Shown here: positions 8,812 through 17,026 of the stretch, piece after piece
Layout: every line of letters starts with the position of its first letter
Position numbering within the stretch: the first letter of the stretch is position 1
Assembly: GCF_004912155.1 (NCBI RefSeq)
Contig: NZ_STGX01000011.1
Span: forward strand, 67,640 to 131,639
From: Glycomyces paridis
GTDB lineage: Bacteria > Actinomycetota > Actinomycetes > Mycobacteriales > Micromonosporaceae
Direction: 5' to 3'
DNA: 64,000 bases
Translations under genes and position numbers: made by a program
Notes under the pieces: generated by a model
Database searches by the model: none
Told to the model about the DNA's origin: nothing
The model's input: the letters and a program-made list of their open reading frames with translations, nothing else

Positions 8812-10614
8812 CTAGGCGTTCGCCGAGGCGAGATCCCCGTCCTCGGTCTCCTGCGCCGCACCGCCGTGCCAGGCGCTCCACAGTCCCGCGTAGTGCCCGC
8901 CGAGCGCGATGAGCTCGTCGTGGTCGCCCAGTTCGGCGACGCGCCCGTCCTCGACCACCGCGATCCGATCGGCGTCGTGCGCCGTGTGGAGGCGGTGCGC
9001 GATCGCGATCACGGTGCGCCCCTCCAGGACCGCCGCGAGCGCCCGTTCGGTGTCGCGGGCGGCGCGCGGGTCGAGCATCGCGGTCGCCTCGTCGAGGATC
9101 ACCACGTCGGGGTCGGCCAGGATGATCCGCGCGAGCGCGATCTGCTGCGCGCTCGCAGCGTCGAGTTCGCGGGCCTTGCCGCCCAGCGGCGTGTCGAGGC
9201 CCTCGGGCAGGTCGAAGGCCCAGTCGGCGCCGACGGCCGCCAGCGCGGCGTCGAGTTCGGCGTCCGTGGCGCCCGCCTTGGCGAGGATGAGGTTGTCGCG
9301 CAGGGAGGCCGTGAAGACGTGGTGCTCCTGGGTGACGAGGGTGACGCGCTTGCGGCGCTCGTCGAGGGGCAGTGCGGCGACGTCGACGCCGCCGATGGCG
9401 GCCCGGCCCTCGCGGGGCACGTCGGAGCCGGAGATGAGGCGCGCGAGGGTGGACTTGCCGGCGCCGGAGGGGCCGACGACGGCGAGGCGCTGCCCGGCCG
9501 GGACGTGGAGGGACACGCCGTGGAGGACGTCGCGGCCGCTGCCGGGGTAGGCGTAGCGGACGCCGGTGAGCTCGACGGCGCCGTCGGCGGGCCGTTCGCT
9601 CGTGGCGCCGGTCTCGGCGTCCTCGGCCTCGGCGACGCCTTCGATGCGGGCCATGGCGGCGAAGCCGCGCTGGACCTTCTCGACCCACATGAGGAGGTGG
9701 TCGATGGGGAACAGGATCTGGCGGGTGAGGACGGCGCAGGCGGCGACGGTGCCGAGGGTGACGCCGCCTTGGAAGTAGAACGCGCCGCCGACGATGAGGA
9801 CGGCGGCGGTGGGGAGGGCGTAGGAGCCGTCGAGGAAGGGGAAGAAGACGCTGCGCAGGTAGAGGGTGTAGCGGGCGGCCTTCCAGTGGCGTTCGACGGT
9901 GGCGTCTCCGGCGGCGTCGCGCTGGGCGCGGAGGCGGTAGGCCTCGGTGGTGCGGGCGCCGTCGGCGGAGGCGCCGATGGCGTCGCCGATCCCGGATTCG
10001 GCCTCGCGTTCGGCGAGGTAGCCGTGGCGGGCGCGTTTGAGGTACCAGCGGGTGCCGATGTAGAGGGGCGGGACGACGACGAGCATGCACAGGCCAAGGA
10101 GCGGGCTGGCCCAGAGCATCGCGGCGAGGAACACGATGACCTTGAGGAGGGAGACGGTGACCTGCGGGAGGCCGTCGCGGAACAGCATCCCGGCTTCGGG
10201 GACGTCGGCGGAGGAGCGGGTCATGAGGTCGCCGGAGCCGGCCTGTTCGACCACGGGCATCGGGAGGCGGAGGGCGCGTTCGACGAATTCGGTGCGCATC
10301 CGCGCCGAGAGGCGTTCGCCGAGGCGGTGGGAGACGAAGGTGCCGGCCCAGGTGAAGACGACGACGGCGACGATGGAGAGGACGAGGCCGAGCGCGAGGG
10401 TGTCGATGGAGTCGCCGGCGGCGAGGCGGTCGAGCATGTCGCCCAGGAGGATCGGGGCGACGGCGGCGGCGACGGCGCCGACGAGGTGGAGGCCGACGGC
10501 GGTGGCGGCGCGGCGCTTCTCGGTGGCGAGGAGGCGCAGGAAGGCGCGGCGGACGGCGGGGGTGTCGGCGACCGGCAGGAGGCCGTTGTCGGCGGTGGGG
10601 ACTGGGGTGCTCAC
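8812..10614 (-). CDS. ABC exporter half-transporter, subunit with intact Walker sites and lost signature
   Basis: A 600-residue type-IV exporter half: six membrane spans (about 40-330) then an ATP-binding domain. Walker A is GPSGAGKS (about 379-386), Walker B is VVILDEATAML (about 501-511), and the switch His is in AIAHR. The ABC signature that should read LSGGQ is replaced by LDAAS in ELDAASAQQIALAR. The partner encoded upstream has the opposite pattern. Together they form one good and one dead ATP site, as in heterodimeric exporters. The GTG start overlaps the upstream stop by GTGA, so a larger ATG-started frame reaching to 10737 is rejected. The substrate is unknown; lipids, drugs or peptides are possible. 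Confidence 0.9.
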   Translation of the reverse strand: MSTPVPTADNGLLPVADTPAVRRAFLRLLATEKRRAATAVGLHLVGAVAAAVAPILLGDMLDRLAAGDSIDTLALGLVLSIVAVVVFTWAGTFVSHRLGERLSARMRTEFVERALRLPMPVVEQAGSGDLMTRSSADVPEAGMLFRDGLPQVTVSLLKVIVFLAAMLWASPLLGLCMLVVVPPLYIGTRWYLKRARHGYLAEREAESGIGDAIGASADGARTTEAYRLRAQRDAAGDATVERHWKAARYTLYLRSVFFPFLDGSYALPTAAVLIVGGAFYFQGGVTLGTVAACAVLTRQILFPIDHLLMWVEKVQRGFAAMARIEGVAEAEDAETGATSERPADGAVELTGVRYAYPGSGRDVLHGVSLHVPAGQRLAVVGPSGAGKSTLARLISGSDVPREGRAAIGGVDVAALPLDERRKRVTLVTQEHHVFTASLRDNLILAKAGATDAELDAALAAVGADWAFDLPEGLDTPLGGKARELDAASAQQIALARIILADPDVVILDEATAMLDPRAARDTERALAAVLEGRTVIAIAHRLHTAHDADRIAVVEDGRVAELGDHDELIALGGHYAGLWSAWHGGAAQETEDGDLASANA

Positions 10615-12347
10615 GCTGCCTCCCGGGTGACGAGTGCGCGGTAGTCGGGGTGTCCGGCGACCAGGTCGTGGTGGCTGCCGGTGGCGATGACCTTGCCGCC
10701 GTGGACGTACGCGACCTTGTCGGCGCGGCCGAGCCACAGCGGGGAGGTGGTGGCGACGGCGGTGGCGCGTCCGGCGCGGGCTTCGGCGAGGCGGTCGACG
10801 ATGCGGGCCTCGGTGTGGGAGTCGACCGCGGAGGTCGGTTCGCGCAGCAGGAGGGTCTCGGGGGCGGCGGCGATAGCGCGGGCGAGGCGCAGTCGTTGGC
10901 GCTGGCCGCCGGAGAGGGTGCGGGCCTGGTTGTCCAGTCGCGTGTCGAGGCCGTGCGGGAGGGCTTCGACGACGTCGGCTGCGGAGGCGGCCTCGATGGC
11001 GGCTTCGACGCGGCCTTCGCCGTCGCGGGCGGCGACGGCGGCGGCGACGGTGCCCGCGAAGAGGTAGGCGTCGTGGTCGGCGACGAGGACGCGGCGGCGC
11101 AGTTCGTCGCGGTCGATGGCGGCGACGGGCACGGTGCCGAAGCGGGCTTCAGAGTCGGCGTAGCCGCCGAGGCGGTCGAAGACCTCGGCGATCTGCGCGG
11201 CGTCGGCGGAGGCGACGGCGAGGAGTTCGCCGCCGTTGACGGTGAGGCCGGATTCGGGGTCGTGGAGTTCGGCGCCTTCGGCGGGGCCCGGCAGGATCTG
11301 TTCGGGCGCTTCGCGTTCGGGGACGGCGAGGAGTTCGCAGACCTTGGCGGCGGCCACGCGGCCCTCGATGATGCGGTAGGTGCAGCCGATGAGCCAGTGG
11401 ACGGGGAGCATGAGCGCGCCGGTGTAGCCGAAGGCGGCGACCATCTGGCCGGGGGTGAGGTCGCCGGAGGCGACCTGGCTCGCGGAGATCCAGATGACGA
11501 CGCCGAGGAGGATCGCGGGGGTGCCTTCGCCGAGGGCGTTGAGCCACGCGGTGGGTCCGGCGACCTTGAACCCGGCTTCGCGGAGCGCTTCGGAGTCCTC
11601 GCGGTAGGAGGCGTTGAAGCGGTCCTCGCCGCCGATGCCGCGCAGGACGCGCAGGCCCGAGACGATGTCGGAGGCGCGGTCGGTGATGTCGCCGACGCGT
11701 TCGCGGTAGCGCTCCTGGCTGGCCTGGAGCTTGGAGAGGACGGGGCCGGTGATGAGGCCGACGGCGAAGACGCCGATGAAGATCGTCAGGCCAAGGGCGA
11801 CGGAGGTGTTGAACAGGAGGATGCCGACGGCGACGAGGCCGAGGAGGCAGCCGGCGCTGGGCGAGAGGGAGTCGACGGCCCAGGAGATGCGGTTGATGTC
11901 GGTGGCGCCGACGGAGACGACCTGGCCCGTGGTGACCTTGCGGCGCAGTTCGTCGCCGAGGCGGTTGACCTTGCGGGTGGCGAGCTGGAGGGTGCGGTAG
12001 GAGGCGTCCATGCGCCAGTAGACGGTGAGGCGGTGGGACCACACGATCATCGCGGCGAAGAGGCCGCCGGCGGCGACGAGGCCGAGGGACCAGCCGACGA
12101 GCGCGCCCCAGTCGCGCTGGGCGAGGCCTTCGTCGACGGCGCCGGTGAGGAAGTAGGGGAGGATCGGGAGGCCGCCGAGGGCGATGCCGGAGGTGACGAG
12201 CGCGGCGGCGGCGAGGCCTTTGCGGCGCGAGGCGAGCCACAGCAGGAACCGCCAGGGCGTGCCCGGCGGCGTCGACTCGTCAACCCTGCGGCCGCCGGGC
12301 GGGGGCGGGCCGTCGAGCGGCAGTTCGGGGGCGCGGAGGATCCTCAC
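10611..12347 (-). CDS. ABC exporter half-transporter, subunit with intact signature and lost Walker sites
   Basis: A 578-residue exporter half with six membrane spans (about 30-310) and an ATP-binding domain whose Walker A has decayed (LLAVASADAAQIAEVF where GxxGxGKS is expected). Walker B reads LLLREPTSAVD, with Arg for the metal Asp, and the switch His is lost (ATTSP). The signature LSGGQRQRLRLARA is perfect (about 474-487). It therefore supplies the signature for ATP bound by its partner and cannot itself hydrolyse ATP. A GTG start at 12347 is chosen because a TTGCCG-N17-TACGCT promoter ends 6 bases before it, implying a leaderless transcript; upstream in-frame ATG codons would precede the promoter. 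Confidence 0.88.
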   Translation of the reverse strand: MRILRAPELPLDGPPPPGGRRVDESTPPGTPWRFLLWLASRRKGLAAAALVTSGIALGGLPILPYFLTGAVDEGLAQRDWGALVGWSLGLVAAGGLFAAMIVWSHRLTVYWRMDASYRTLQLATRKVNRLGDELRRKVTTGQVVSVGATDINRISWAVDSLSPSAGCLLGLVAVGILLFNTSVALGLTIFIGVFAVGLITGPVLSKLQASQERYRERVGDITDRASDIVSGLRVLRGIGGEDRFNASYREDSEALREAGFKVAGPTAWLNALGEGTPAILLGVVIWISASQVASGDLTPGQMVAAFGYTGALMLPVHWLIGCTYRIIEGRVAAAKVCELLAVPEREAPEQILPGPAEGAELHDPESGLTVNGGELLAVASADAAQIAEVFDRLGGYADSEARFGTVPVAAIDRDELRRRVLVADHDAYLFAGTVAAAVAARDGEGRVEAAIEAASAADVVEALPHGLDTRLDNQARTLSGGQRQRLRLARAIAAAPETLLLREPTSAVDSHTEARIVDRLAEARAGRATAVATTSPLWLGRADKVAYVHGGKVIATGSHHDLVAGHPDYRALVTREAA

Positions 12348-12353
12348 TTGCCG

Positions 12354-12382
12354 AGCGTAAAGGGCGGGTACGACAACGGCAA
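12354..12382 (-). promoter_or_regulatory. Putative leaderless promoter of the ABC exporter operon
   Basis: On the minus strand TTGCCG (12382-12377), a 17-base spacer and TACGCT (12359-12354) are followed 6 bases later by the GTG start. No ribosome-binding site lies between them. Confidence 0.5.
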
Positions 12383-12532
12383 GCCGTTTATCGCTCAAGA
12401 GCGGCCCTGAGCTGGGGTTCTTCCGGTGCGACCCAAGGGGTGAGACGTTCGCCGCATTCGCGGCCGCGGTACCGGCGTGGGGGTCGCTCGCGTTCGGCTC
12501 GTAGACTCGCGGGGACCCCCGAGGAGGCACCC

Positions 12533-13195
12533 ATCCGAACGACGCGCCGCCGCCGCGCGGTCCGGCCGCTCGGCACCAGGCTCCTGGTGGCCGCCTCCGC
12601 GGTCGTGTTCGGTCTGCTCGGCTGGGTGGGCGCGCACGCGCTCTCGTCCTGGCTCCTCGACCACGCCCATGTGACCGGCCGCGCGCCGGACGTGTGGCGG
12701 CTGGACGAGCACGCCGACCAGGTCGCGATCCTGGCCGCGGGCCTGGCGATCGGGTCGCTGGCCGGGCTGGCGGCGATCCGGGTCCGGCCGCGGGCCTCCA
12801 AGCGGGCGGTGCGGGTCTCGGCGCTGCTGTCGACCGGCGCGTTCGTGTGCACCGACGCGGCCGAGCGTGCCGTGGCCGGGGAGTACCCGGTGCCGCCGCT
12901 CATGGTCCTCGTCCTCGGCCTCGCCGTCTACGCGTTCATCGGCGCGTGCGCCTCGCTGCTGTGGCAGTGCCTCGTCGGCGCGGTGCGCGGCGCGCTCGCG
13001 TTCCCCGAGCCGCGGCGATCCCCCGCGCTGCGACGGGCCCGCGCCGCCGCGTGCGGCCGCGGGGTCCTCGCGCGCGCCTGCCCGCCGCGGGTCTCCGCGG
13101 GCCGGTCGCCGCCCCTCGCCGCGGGACACCTCGACCTCTTACCGCCGCACGGGCTGTGCGGCGGTGTCCCCGCCGCCCGGGCCACGATGCCCTAG
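12533..13195 (+). CDS. Small membrane protein of unknown function, possible ATC start
   Basis: About 220 residues with hydrophobic segments near 15-35, 62-80 and 120-140, an arginine-rich N-terminus and a long basic, low-complexity C-terminal tail. No family was recognised. The only in-frame ATG (12440) lies upstream of a -10-like TAGACT (12502-12507). GAGGAGG (12521-12527) stands 5 bases before an in-frame ATC at 12533, so a rare ATC start is likely. A 9-bp hairpin (13142-13164) lies inside the last codons and may act as terminator, so the C-terminal end is less certain than the core. It runs divergently from the ABC exporter. Confidence 0.6.
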   Translation: MRTTRRRRAVRPLGTRLLVAASAVVFGLLGWVGAHALSSWLLDHAHVTGRAPDVWRLDEHADQVAILAAGLAIGSLAGLAAIRVRPRASKRAVRVSALLSTGAFVCTDAAERAVAGEYPVPPLMVLVLGLAVYAFIGACASLLWQCLVGAVRGALAFPEPRRSPALRRARAAACGRGVLARACPPRVSAGRSPPLAAGHLDLLPPHGLCGGVPAARATMP

Positions 13196-13229
13196 GGCTC
13201 CCTCCGCGCACTCCCGACAGGAGACCGCC

Positions 13230-13781
13230 GTGCCGAAGACGCGTTCCGAAGACCTCAGATCCGACCACGGGGAATGGGCCGGTGAGCGCTGGGGCGCCTC
13301 CGGCCGCCCCGTCCTGCTCCTCAACCCCGCCGAAGACGACCGCTCCGCCTGGTGGCCGGTGGCCGCGCGCCTCGTCGACCTCGGCGCCGTGTCGGTGCTC
13401 GACCTGCCCGAGGGACGCACGGTCGCCGACCAGGCCGAGTCCCTCGCGCTCCTGGCCGCCCGAGCCGGGGCCCGCGCGCCCGTCCTCGCCGGGCACGGCC
13501 GGGCCGCGCTCGTGGCGACCGTGTTCGCCGTCCGCTATGTGGCCCACGCGGTCGTGAACGTCGGGCAGCGCCTCGACGTGCCCGAAGCGGCCGAGGCCGG
13601 TGGCCGCCTCGAATGCCGGTACCTCTCGGTGTTCAGCGCCGAGCCGCGGCCGGGCTACGAGGCGTGGCTGCGCGTGCGCGTGCCCGGCGGCGAGTACGAG
13701 GAGTACGGGACGGGCGACGCCCACCCGCACCTGGGCTCCCCCGGCCGTTTCGCCGCCGACCTGCGCCGCGTCGCCTGCTGA
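13230..13781 (+). CDS. Alpha/beta-hydrolase-like protein lacking the nucleophile
   Basis: The GTG start has AGGAG 6 bases upstream and gives 183 residues. The sequence follows the first half of an alpha/beta hydrolase: GRPVLLLNPAEDD (oxyanion strand), WWPVAARL, VSVLDLPEG, then the position of the nucleophile elbow. There the family motif G-H-S-x-G is replaced by G88-H-G-R-A, so the catalytic serine is absent. The protein is also shorter than the usual 260 residues, with only a short C-terminal acidic part. It may be a binding or scaffolding pseudoenzyme. Assignment rests on the fold pattern and is moderate. Confidence 0.6.
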   Translation: MPKTRSEDLRSDHGEWAGERWGASGRPVLLLNPAEDDRSAWWPVAARLVDLGAVSVLDLPEGRTVADQAESLALLAARAGARAPVLAGHGRAALVATVFAVRYVAHAVVNVGQRLDVPEAAEAGGRLECRYLSVFSAEPRPGYEAWLRVRVPGGEYEEYGTGDAHPHLGSPGRFAADLRRVAC

Positions 13782-13935
13782 AACCGATGGACGGATCCGC
13801 AGCGGCGGCAGTACGTTCTCCGCGATAACTCCACTGACGGGAAGAGGTGCATTTCGATGGCGGTCCTGACGGCCGCGGCCGGTGCGAACCGGGCGCAGAG
13901 CGACCACAACCATTGCGACAGAAGGATCTCCGAAA

Positions 13936-14682
13936 GTGGATCTCCCACGTAGTTTCACCATCCGCGAAAGCGGTCACCGACTGCTCAACCCGTTCACGAC
14001 CGAGAAGCTCGCGATCCTGGGCGAGGCGCTGCGCATCGAGCCGGGCACCGCAGTGCTCGACCTCGCGTGCGGCAAGGGCGAACTGCTCTGCACCTGGGCG
14101 CGCGACCACGGTGTGCGGGGCACCGGCGTCGACATCAGCTCGGTGTTCACCGCGGCCGCGCGCGAGCGCGCCGCCGAACTGGGCGTGGCCGACAGGGTCG
14201 CGTTCGTCCACGGCGACGCCTCCGGGCACGTCGCGGACGAGCCGGTCGGCATCGCCGCGTGCGTCGGCGCGACCTGGATCGGCGGCGGCCTCGACGGCAC
14301 CGTGGAGCTGCTGCGGCGCAGCCTCGCGCCCGGCGGGCTCATGCTCGTCGGCGAACCGTACTGGCGCCGGCGCCCCGAGGACGCCGCGACCGTGGCGGCC
14401 TGCCACATGGGCGACGAGTCGGACCTGTACGACCTGCCGGGCCTCGTGGCCCGGTTCGGCGAGCTCGACTGCGACGTGGTCGAGATGGTCCTCGCCGACC
14501 AGGACAGCTGGGACCGGTATGTCGCGGCCCAGTGGCTCAACGTCCGCCGCTGGCTCGACGCGAACCCCGGCGACGAGCTCGCCGGGGAGATGCGGGAGGA
14601 GCTGCGGACCGCTCCGGTGCAGCACGTGCGCTACCAGCGCGAGTACCTGGGCTGGGGCGTCTTCGCCCTGATGAACCGCTAG
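13936..14682 (+). CDS. Class I SAM-dependent methyltransferase
   Basis: A 248-residue protein starting at the GTG with AAGGA 9 bases upstream; an earlier in-frame GTG at 13882 lacks a ribosome site. Motif I is VLDLACGKGE (about 40-49), followed by a D-I-S acidic loop (VDISSVF) and the G-A-T-W-I-G post-motif strand. The fold is a UbiE/Coq5-like class I methyltransferase that uses S-adenosylmethionine. The substrate is unknown. It stands alone, convergent with the receiver-like gene and separated from it by a strong hairpin. Confidence 0.85.
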   Translation: MDLPRSFTIRESGHRLLNPFTTEKLAILGEALRIEPGTAVLDLACGKGELLCTWARDHGVRGTGVDISSVFTAAARERAAELGVADRVAFVHGDASGHVADEPVGIAACVGATWIGGGLDGTVELLRRSLAPGGLMLVGEPYWRRRPEDAATVAACHMGDESDLYDLPGLVARFGELDCDVVEMVLADQDSWDRYVAAQWLNVRRWLDANPGDELAGEMREELRTAPVQHVRYQREYLGWGVFALMNR

Positions 14683-14696
14683 AGCGGCGCCGGAAC

Positions 14697-14726
14697 GAAG
14701 GCGGGTCCCACGCGGGGCCCGCCTTC
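14697..14726. terminator. Bidirectional hairpin between convergent genes
   Basis: A 13-bp stem with one G-U pair (14697-14709 with 14714-14726) and a 4-base loop, between the methyltransferase stop and the receiver-like gene stop. Confidence 0.8.
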
Positions 14727-14829
14727 AGTTCGCTCCGTGCCAGGACCGCCACAGCCGCACGGGGCAACCGTAGCGAGCGGCCGCGCCGGACGGCAAACGG
14801 TCAACAACCGAGTCTGCTTCGCGCGTACG

Positions 14830-15912
14830 TCACCGGTTGCCGAAGAACGACTGCTGCTGGACCTGCATGGCGTTGCGGCGGTGGCCGACGAGGTCGACGA
14901 CGAGGTTGACCAGTTCCTCGGGGTTGTTGGTGGCGCCCGCGGCGCGCGGGTGGGTCATGGCCCGCACCTGCGGATTGTCGGAGAACACGACGGCGGGGGT
15001 GGGGATGCCGCGCGCGACCATCCGATCGAGGAGGGCCATGCCCGCCACCTGGTCTCCGGGGTCGTTCTCGCGGTGGAGGTCGGTGATCACGAGGTCGCAG
15101 CCGTCGGCGTCGAGGTACCGCAGCGCCTCATCGGTGGACTTGACGGTGACGACGCGCATCCCCGCGGTGCGGAAGAGTCGGACCAGCGGTTCGTTCCAGT
15201 GCGGATGGTCGTCGACCCAGAGGATCGCGCCGCCCTGAAGGAGGTCGGCGGCGGCCGCGAGCCTGGTGGCGGCGCGCAGGCCGCGCTGAGGATCGGTGGT
15301 CACGGCGTAGTAGGACGGCGGCCGGTGCGCGGTGGTGCCCACGGTCGGCGGATAGAGCGGGCCGATCGGGTAGCCCTGGTGCGGCGGAACGGGCGGGTAC
15401 GGCTTGACGGGCGCGCTCGGCGGAGTCTCCGCCGACAGCGGCTCGGCTTCGGGTCCGGTCTGGACGCCGTCTTCGTCGAGGAGTTCGTCGAGGTCGACAT
15501 CGTCTTCGGTGACCGGCCCGGGCTGCTTCGGCAGCGGCCGCCGCAGCACGAACGTCCGATCGCCGTCGGCGGGGGCGCCGGGCGGTCCGGGCAGCCAGGT
15601 TCCCGTTCCCGTCCGGGCCTCGACCGGGGTCCAGGAGGTCGGCTCGACCGATCCGGGGGGATCGCGGTCGTCCGGCCCCTCGTCGCCCGCCGTCGGGTCG
15701 CTCGGCACCGGGGTCTCGGGACCGCGGTTGAAGGCCTGCTCGATCGCGTCCTGCGCGAAGTCGACCGAGACGAACGGCGATTCGACACGGGTCATGCGGT
15801 GCGCCTGCTGAGCGAGGAGCCGCTTCGCGAGGACCAGAGCCGCGATGGCGAGGCCGATCCACAGGAACGCCGGCAGCACCTTGATCAGTTCGATCCAGAT
15901 GGCTTCACTCAT
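14830..15912 (-). CDS. Membrane-anchored protein with a receiver-like C-terminal domain
   Basis: The ATG at 15912 (GGAG 6 bases upstream) gives 360 residues. A single membrane span (about 10-33) is followed by a long disordered acidic/proline-rich linker (about 50-215) and a C-terminal CheY-like alpha/beta domain. That domain has the acidic pair in ILWVDDHP (about 229-236) and the presumed phosphate-acceptor Asp in VITDLH (about 274). The usual Lys before the last helix is not evident; VFSDN and GATNNPEEL stand in that region. It is not a normal response regulator, because it has a membrane anchor and no output domain. It might bind a nucleotide or protein signal. No kinase lies beside it. 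Confidence 0.7.
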   Translation of the reverse strand: MSEAIWIELIKVLPAFLWIGLAIAALVLAKRLLAQQAHRMTRVESPFVSVDFAQDAIEQAFNRGPETPVPSDPTAGDEGPDDRDPPGSVEPTSWTPVEARTGTGTWLPGPPGAPADGDRTFVLRRPLPKQPGPVTEDDVDLDELLDEDGVQTGPEAEPLSAETPPSAPVKPYPPVPPHQGYPIGPLYPPTVGTTAHRPPSYYAVTTDPQRGLRAATRLAAAADLLQGGAILWVDDHPHWNEPLVRLFRTAGMRVVTVKSTDEALRYLDADGCDLVITDLHRENDPGDQVAGMALLDRMVARGIPTPAVVFSDNPQVRAMTHPRAAGATNNPEELVNLVVDLVGHRRNAMQVQQQSFFGNR

Positions 15913-15993
15913 GAACGGCTCCAAGGGAGGGGGTACCGGGCCGGGCATCTCAACCATAATGGGCCGAGGCCACCGTTCCGGCACCCCCTCGCG

Positions 15994-16809
15994 CTAGCGG
16001 GTGAGCACCGCGTAAAGCGCGATCCAGCGGTCGGGCGCGACGAGTCCGACCGGCGCGTCGCGCGCGATCCCGGCTTCCGCGCAGGCGCGAGCGGCGAGGC
16101 GGGCTGGTACGGCCCGGCGCAGCGAGGCCGAGAGGGAGCCGCCGACGCCGGAGAAACCGAGGTCGACGAGGTCGCGGTAGTCCTCCAGGGCCGCTTCGGG
16201 AAGCAGCGGTTCGGGGCGGCGCGTCAGATGCAGGACGGCCGCGTCGACGGCGGGGACCGGGCGGAACTTCGCGCGGTCGATGCGCGTCCCGAGGTCGAAG
16301 TGCCACGTCGGCCAGTGGGCGACGGTGAGTCGGCTCCAGCGGCCGTAGTCGCCGGTGTGCTTGCGGGCGAACTCGCGCTGGACGACGAGGGTGGCGGCGG
16401 TCAGGGTGCGGGCGGCGAGGCACCAGCGCACGATGTCGGTGGTGATGGCGAAGGGCGCGTTGGCGACCACCGCGAACGGCTCGTCGGGGGCCCTGGCGTC
16501 GCGGAAGTCGCCGAGGCGGCACTGGAAGCGAGGGTGGTGGCCCAGGCGCGAGCGCAGGCGTTCGGCGAAGTGGCGGTCCTTCTCGTAGGCGACGACGCGG
16601 CGGGCGCGGTCGAGGAGCGGCCGGGTGAGGGCGCCGTCGCCAGGACCGACCTCGACGACGAGGTCGACAGGGCCGACGCCGGAGGCGGCGACGATGCCGC
16701 GCGCGATAGAGGGGTCGGCGATGAAGTTCTGCGACAGGGCCTTGCGGTTGGAGGTCTTGCGGTCGGCGGTACGGCCCTCGCGGGCGCGCGGGAACTGGCT
16801 GCGGGACAT
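15994..16809 (-). CDS. erm: Erm-type 23S rRNA adenine-N6 methyltransferase
   Basis: A 271-residue RNA methyltransferase of the KsgA/Erm fold. Visible motifs are SQNFIADPS (N-terminal), EVGPGDGALT (SAM motif I), NAPFAITTDIVRW (motif IV, N-x-P-F) and QREFARKHTG. The last two fit Erm better than KsgA. Enzymes of this family methylate A2058 of 23S rRNA and give resistance to macrolides, lincosamides and streptogramin B. AAGGA lies 5 bases before the ATG. A 24-codon leader ORF and three hairpins lie between the promoter and the gene, as in drug-induced erm genes. No antibiotic biosynthesis genes are nearby, so it is likely an intrinsic resistance gene. Confidence 0.85.
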   Translation of the reverse strand: MSRSQFPRAREGRTADRKTSNRKALSQNFIADPSIARGIVAASGVGPVDLVVEVGPGDGALTRPLLDRARRVVAYEKDRHFAERLRSRLGHHPRFQCRLGDFRDARAPDEPFAVVANAPFAITTDIVRWCLAARTLTAATLVVQREFARKHTGDYGRWSRLTVAHWPTWHFDLGTRIDRAKFRPVPAVDAAVLHLTRRPEPLLPEAALEDYRDLVDLGFSGVGGSLSASLRRAVPARLAARACAEAGIARDAPVGLVAPDRWIALYAVLTR

Positions 16810-16829
16810 GGCGATCCTTGCGGAGTAGT

Positions 16830-16894
16830 CGAATCGGGACTCGATTCGCCCAGGTCCGCGCACGGACGCGGCCGGTGCCGCCTGAGGGCACCGG
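16830..16894 (-). promoter_or_regulatory. Putative erm attenuator: three consecutive hairpins
   Basis: Between the leader stop and erm are three inverted repeats. They are an 8-bp stem (16872-16879 with 16887-16894), a 5-bp stem (16854-16858 with 16863-16867) and a 7-bp stem (16830-16836 with 16842-16848). All arms are perfect. Alternating hairpins of this type control erm translation or transcription elsewhere. Confidence 0.5.
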
Positions 16895-16915
16895 GGAAGG
16901 CTGACGCGTGCGGGC

Positions 16916-16990
16916 CTAGGCCGCCGCGCGGATCCGCGTGTAGGTGGGTCCGAACGCGGCGCACGCGTTCGTCCCGGGACTGCCTGACAT
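16916..16990 (-). CDS. Candidate erm leader peptide (24 residues)
   Basis: An ATG at 16990 opens a 24-codon frame ending TAG at 16916, 106 bases before erm. The peptide begins MSGSPGTNAC and ends in RIRAAA. It has no ribosome-binding site. A TCGACG-N17-TAGTCT promoter ends 7 bases before the ATG, so the transcript would begin at or next to the start codon. Macrolide-stalled leader peptides are the classic erm control device. This one lacks the known IFVI-type stalling motif, so any arrest sequence would be new. Confidence 0.45.
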   Translation of the reverse strand: MSGSPGTNACAAFGPTYTRIRAAA

Positions 16991-16997
16991 GGCGCCG

Positions 16998-17026
16998 AGA
17001 CTAGCCGGTGCCGCGGTCGGCGTCGA
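16998..17026 (-). promoter_or_regulatory. Putative leaderless promoter for the erm leader
   Basis: On the minus strand TCGACG (17026-17021), a 17-base spacer and TAGTCT (17003-16998) end 7 bases before the leader ATG. The TAG of the -10 is also the stop codon of the upstream symporter gene. Confidence 0.5.

Noticed and set aside
15994-17003. Antibiotic biosynthesis cluster around erm and the exporters
   Set aside because: No polyketide, peptide or other biosynthetic gene is present in the window. The exporters and the erm gene have their own promoters and unrelated neighbours.
14737-17004. Large plus-strand ORF of 755 codons (and similar long opposite-strand frames at 5247-7511, 8698-10644, 10650-12410, 19706-22558 and 26230-28563)
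   Set aside because: These are shadows of real minus-strand genes in high-GC DNA. They have repetitive Gly/Arg/Val-rich composition and no family motifs, while the opposite strand has clear domains.
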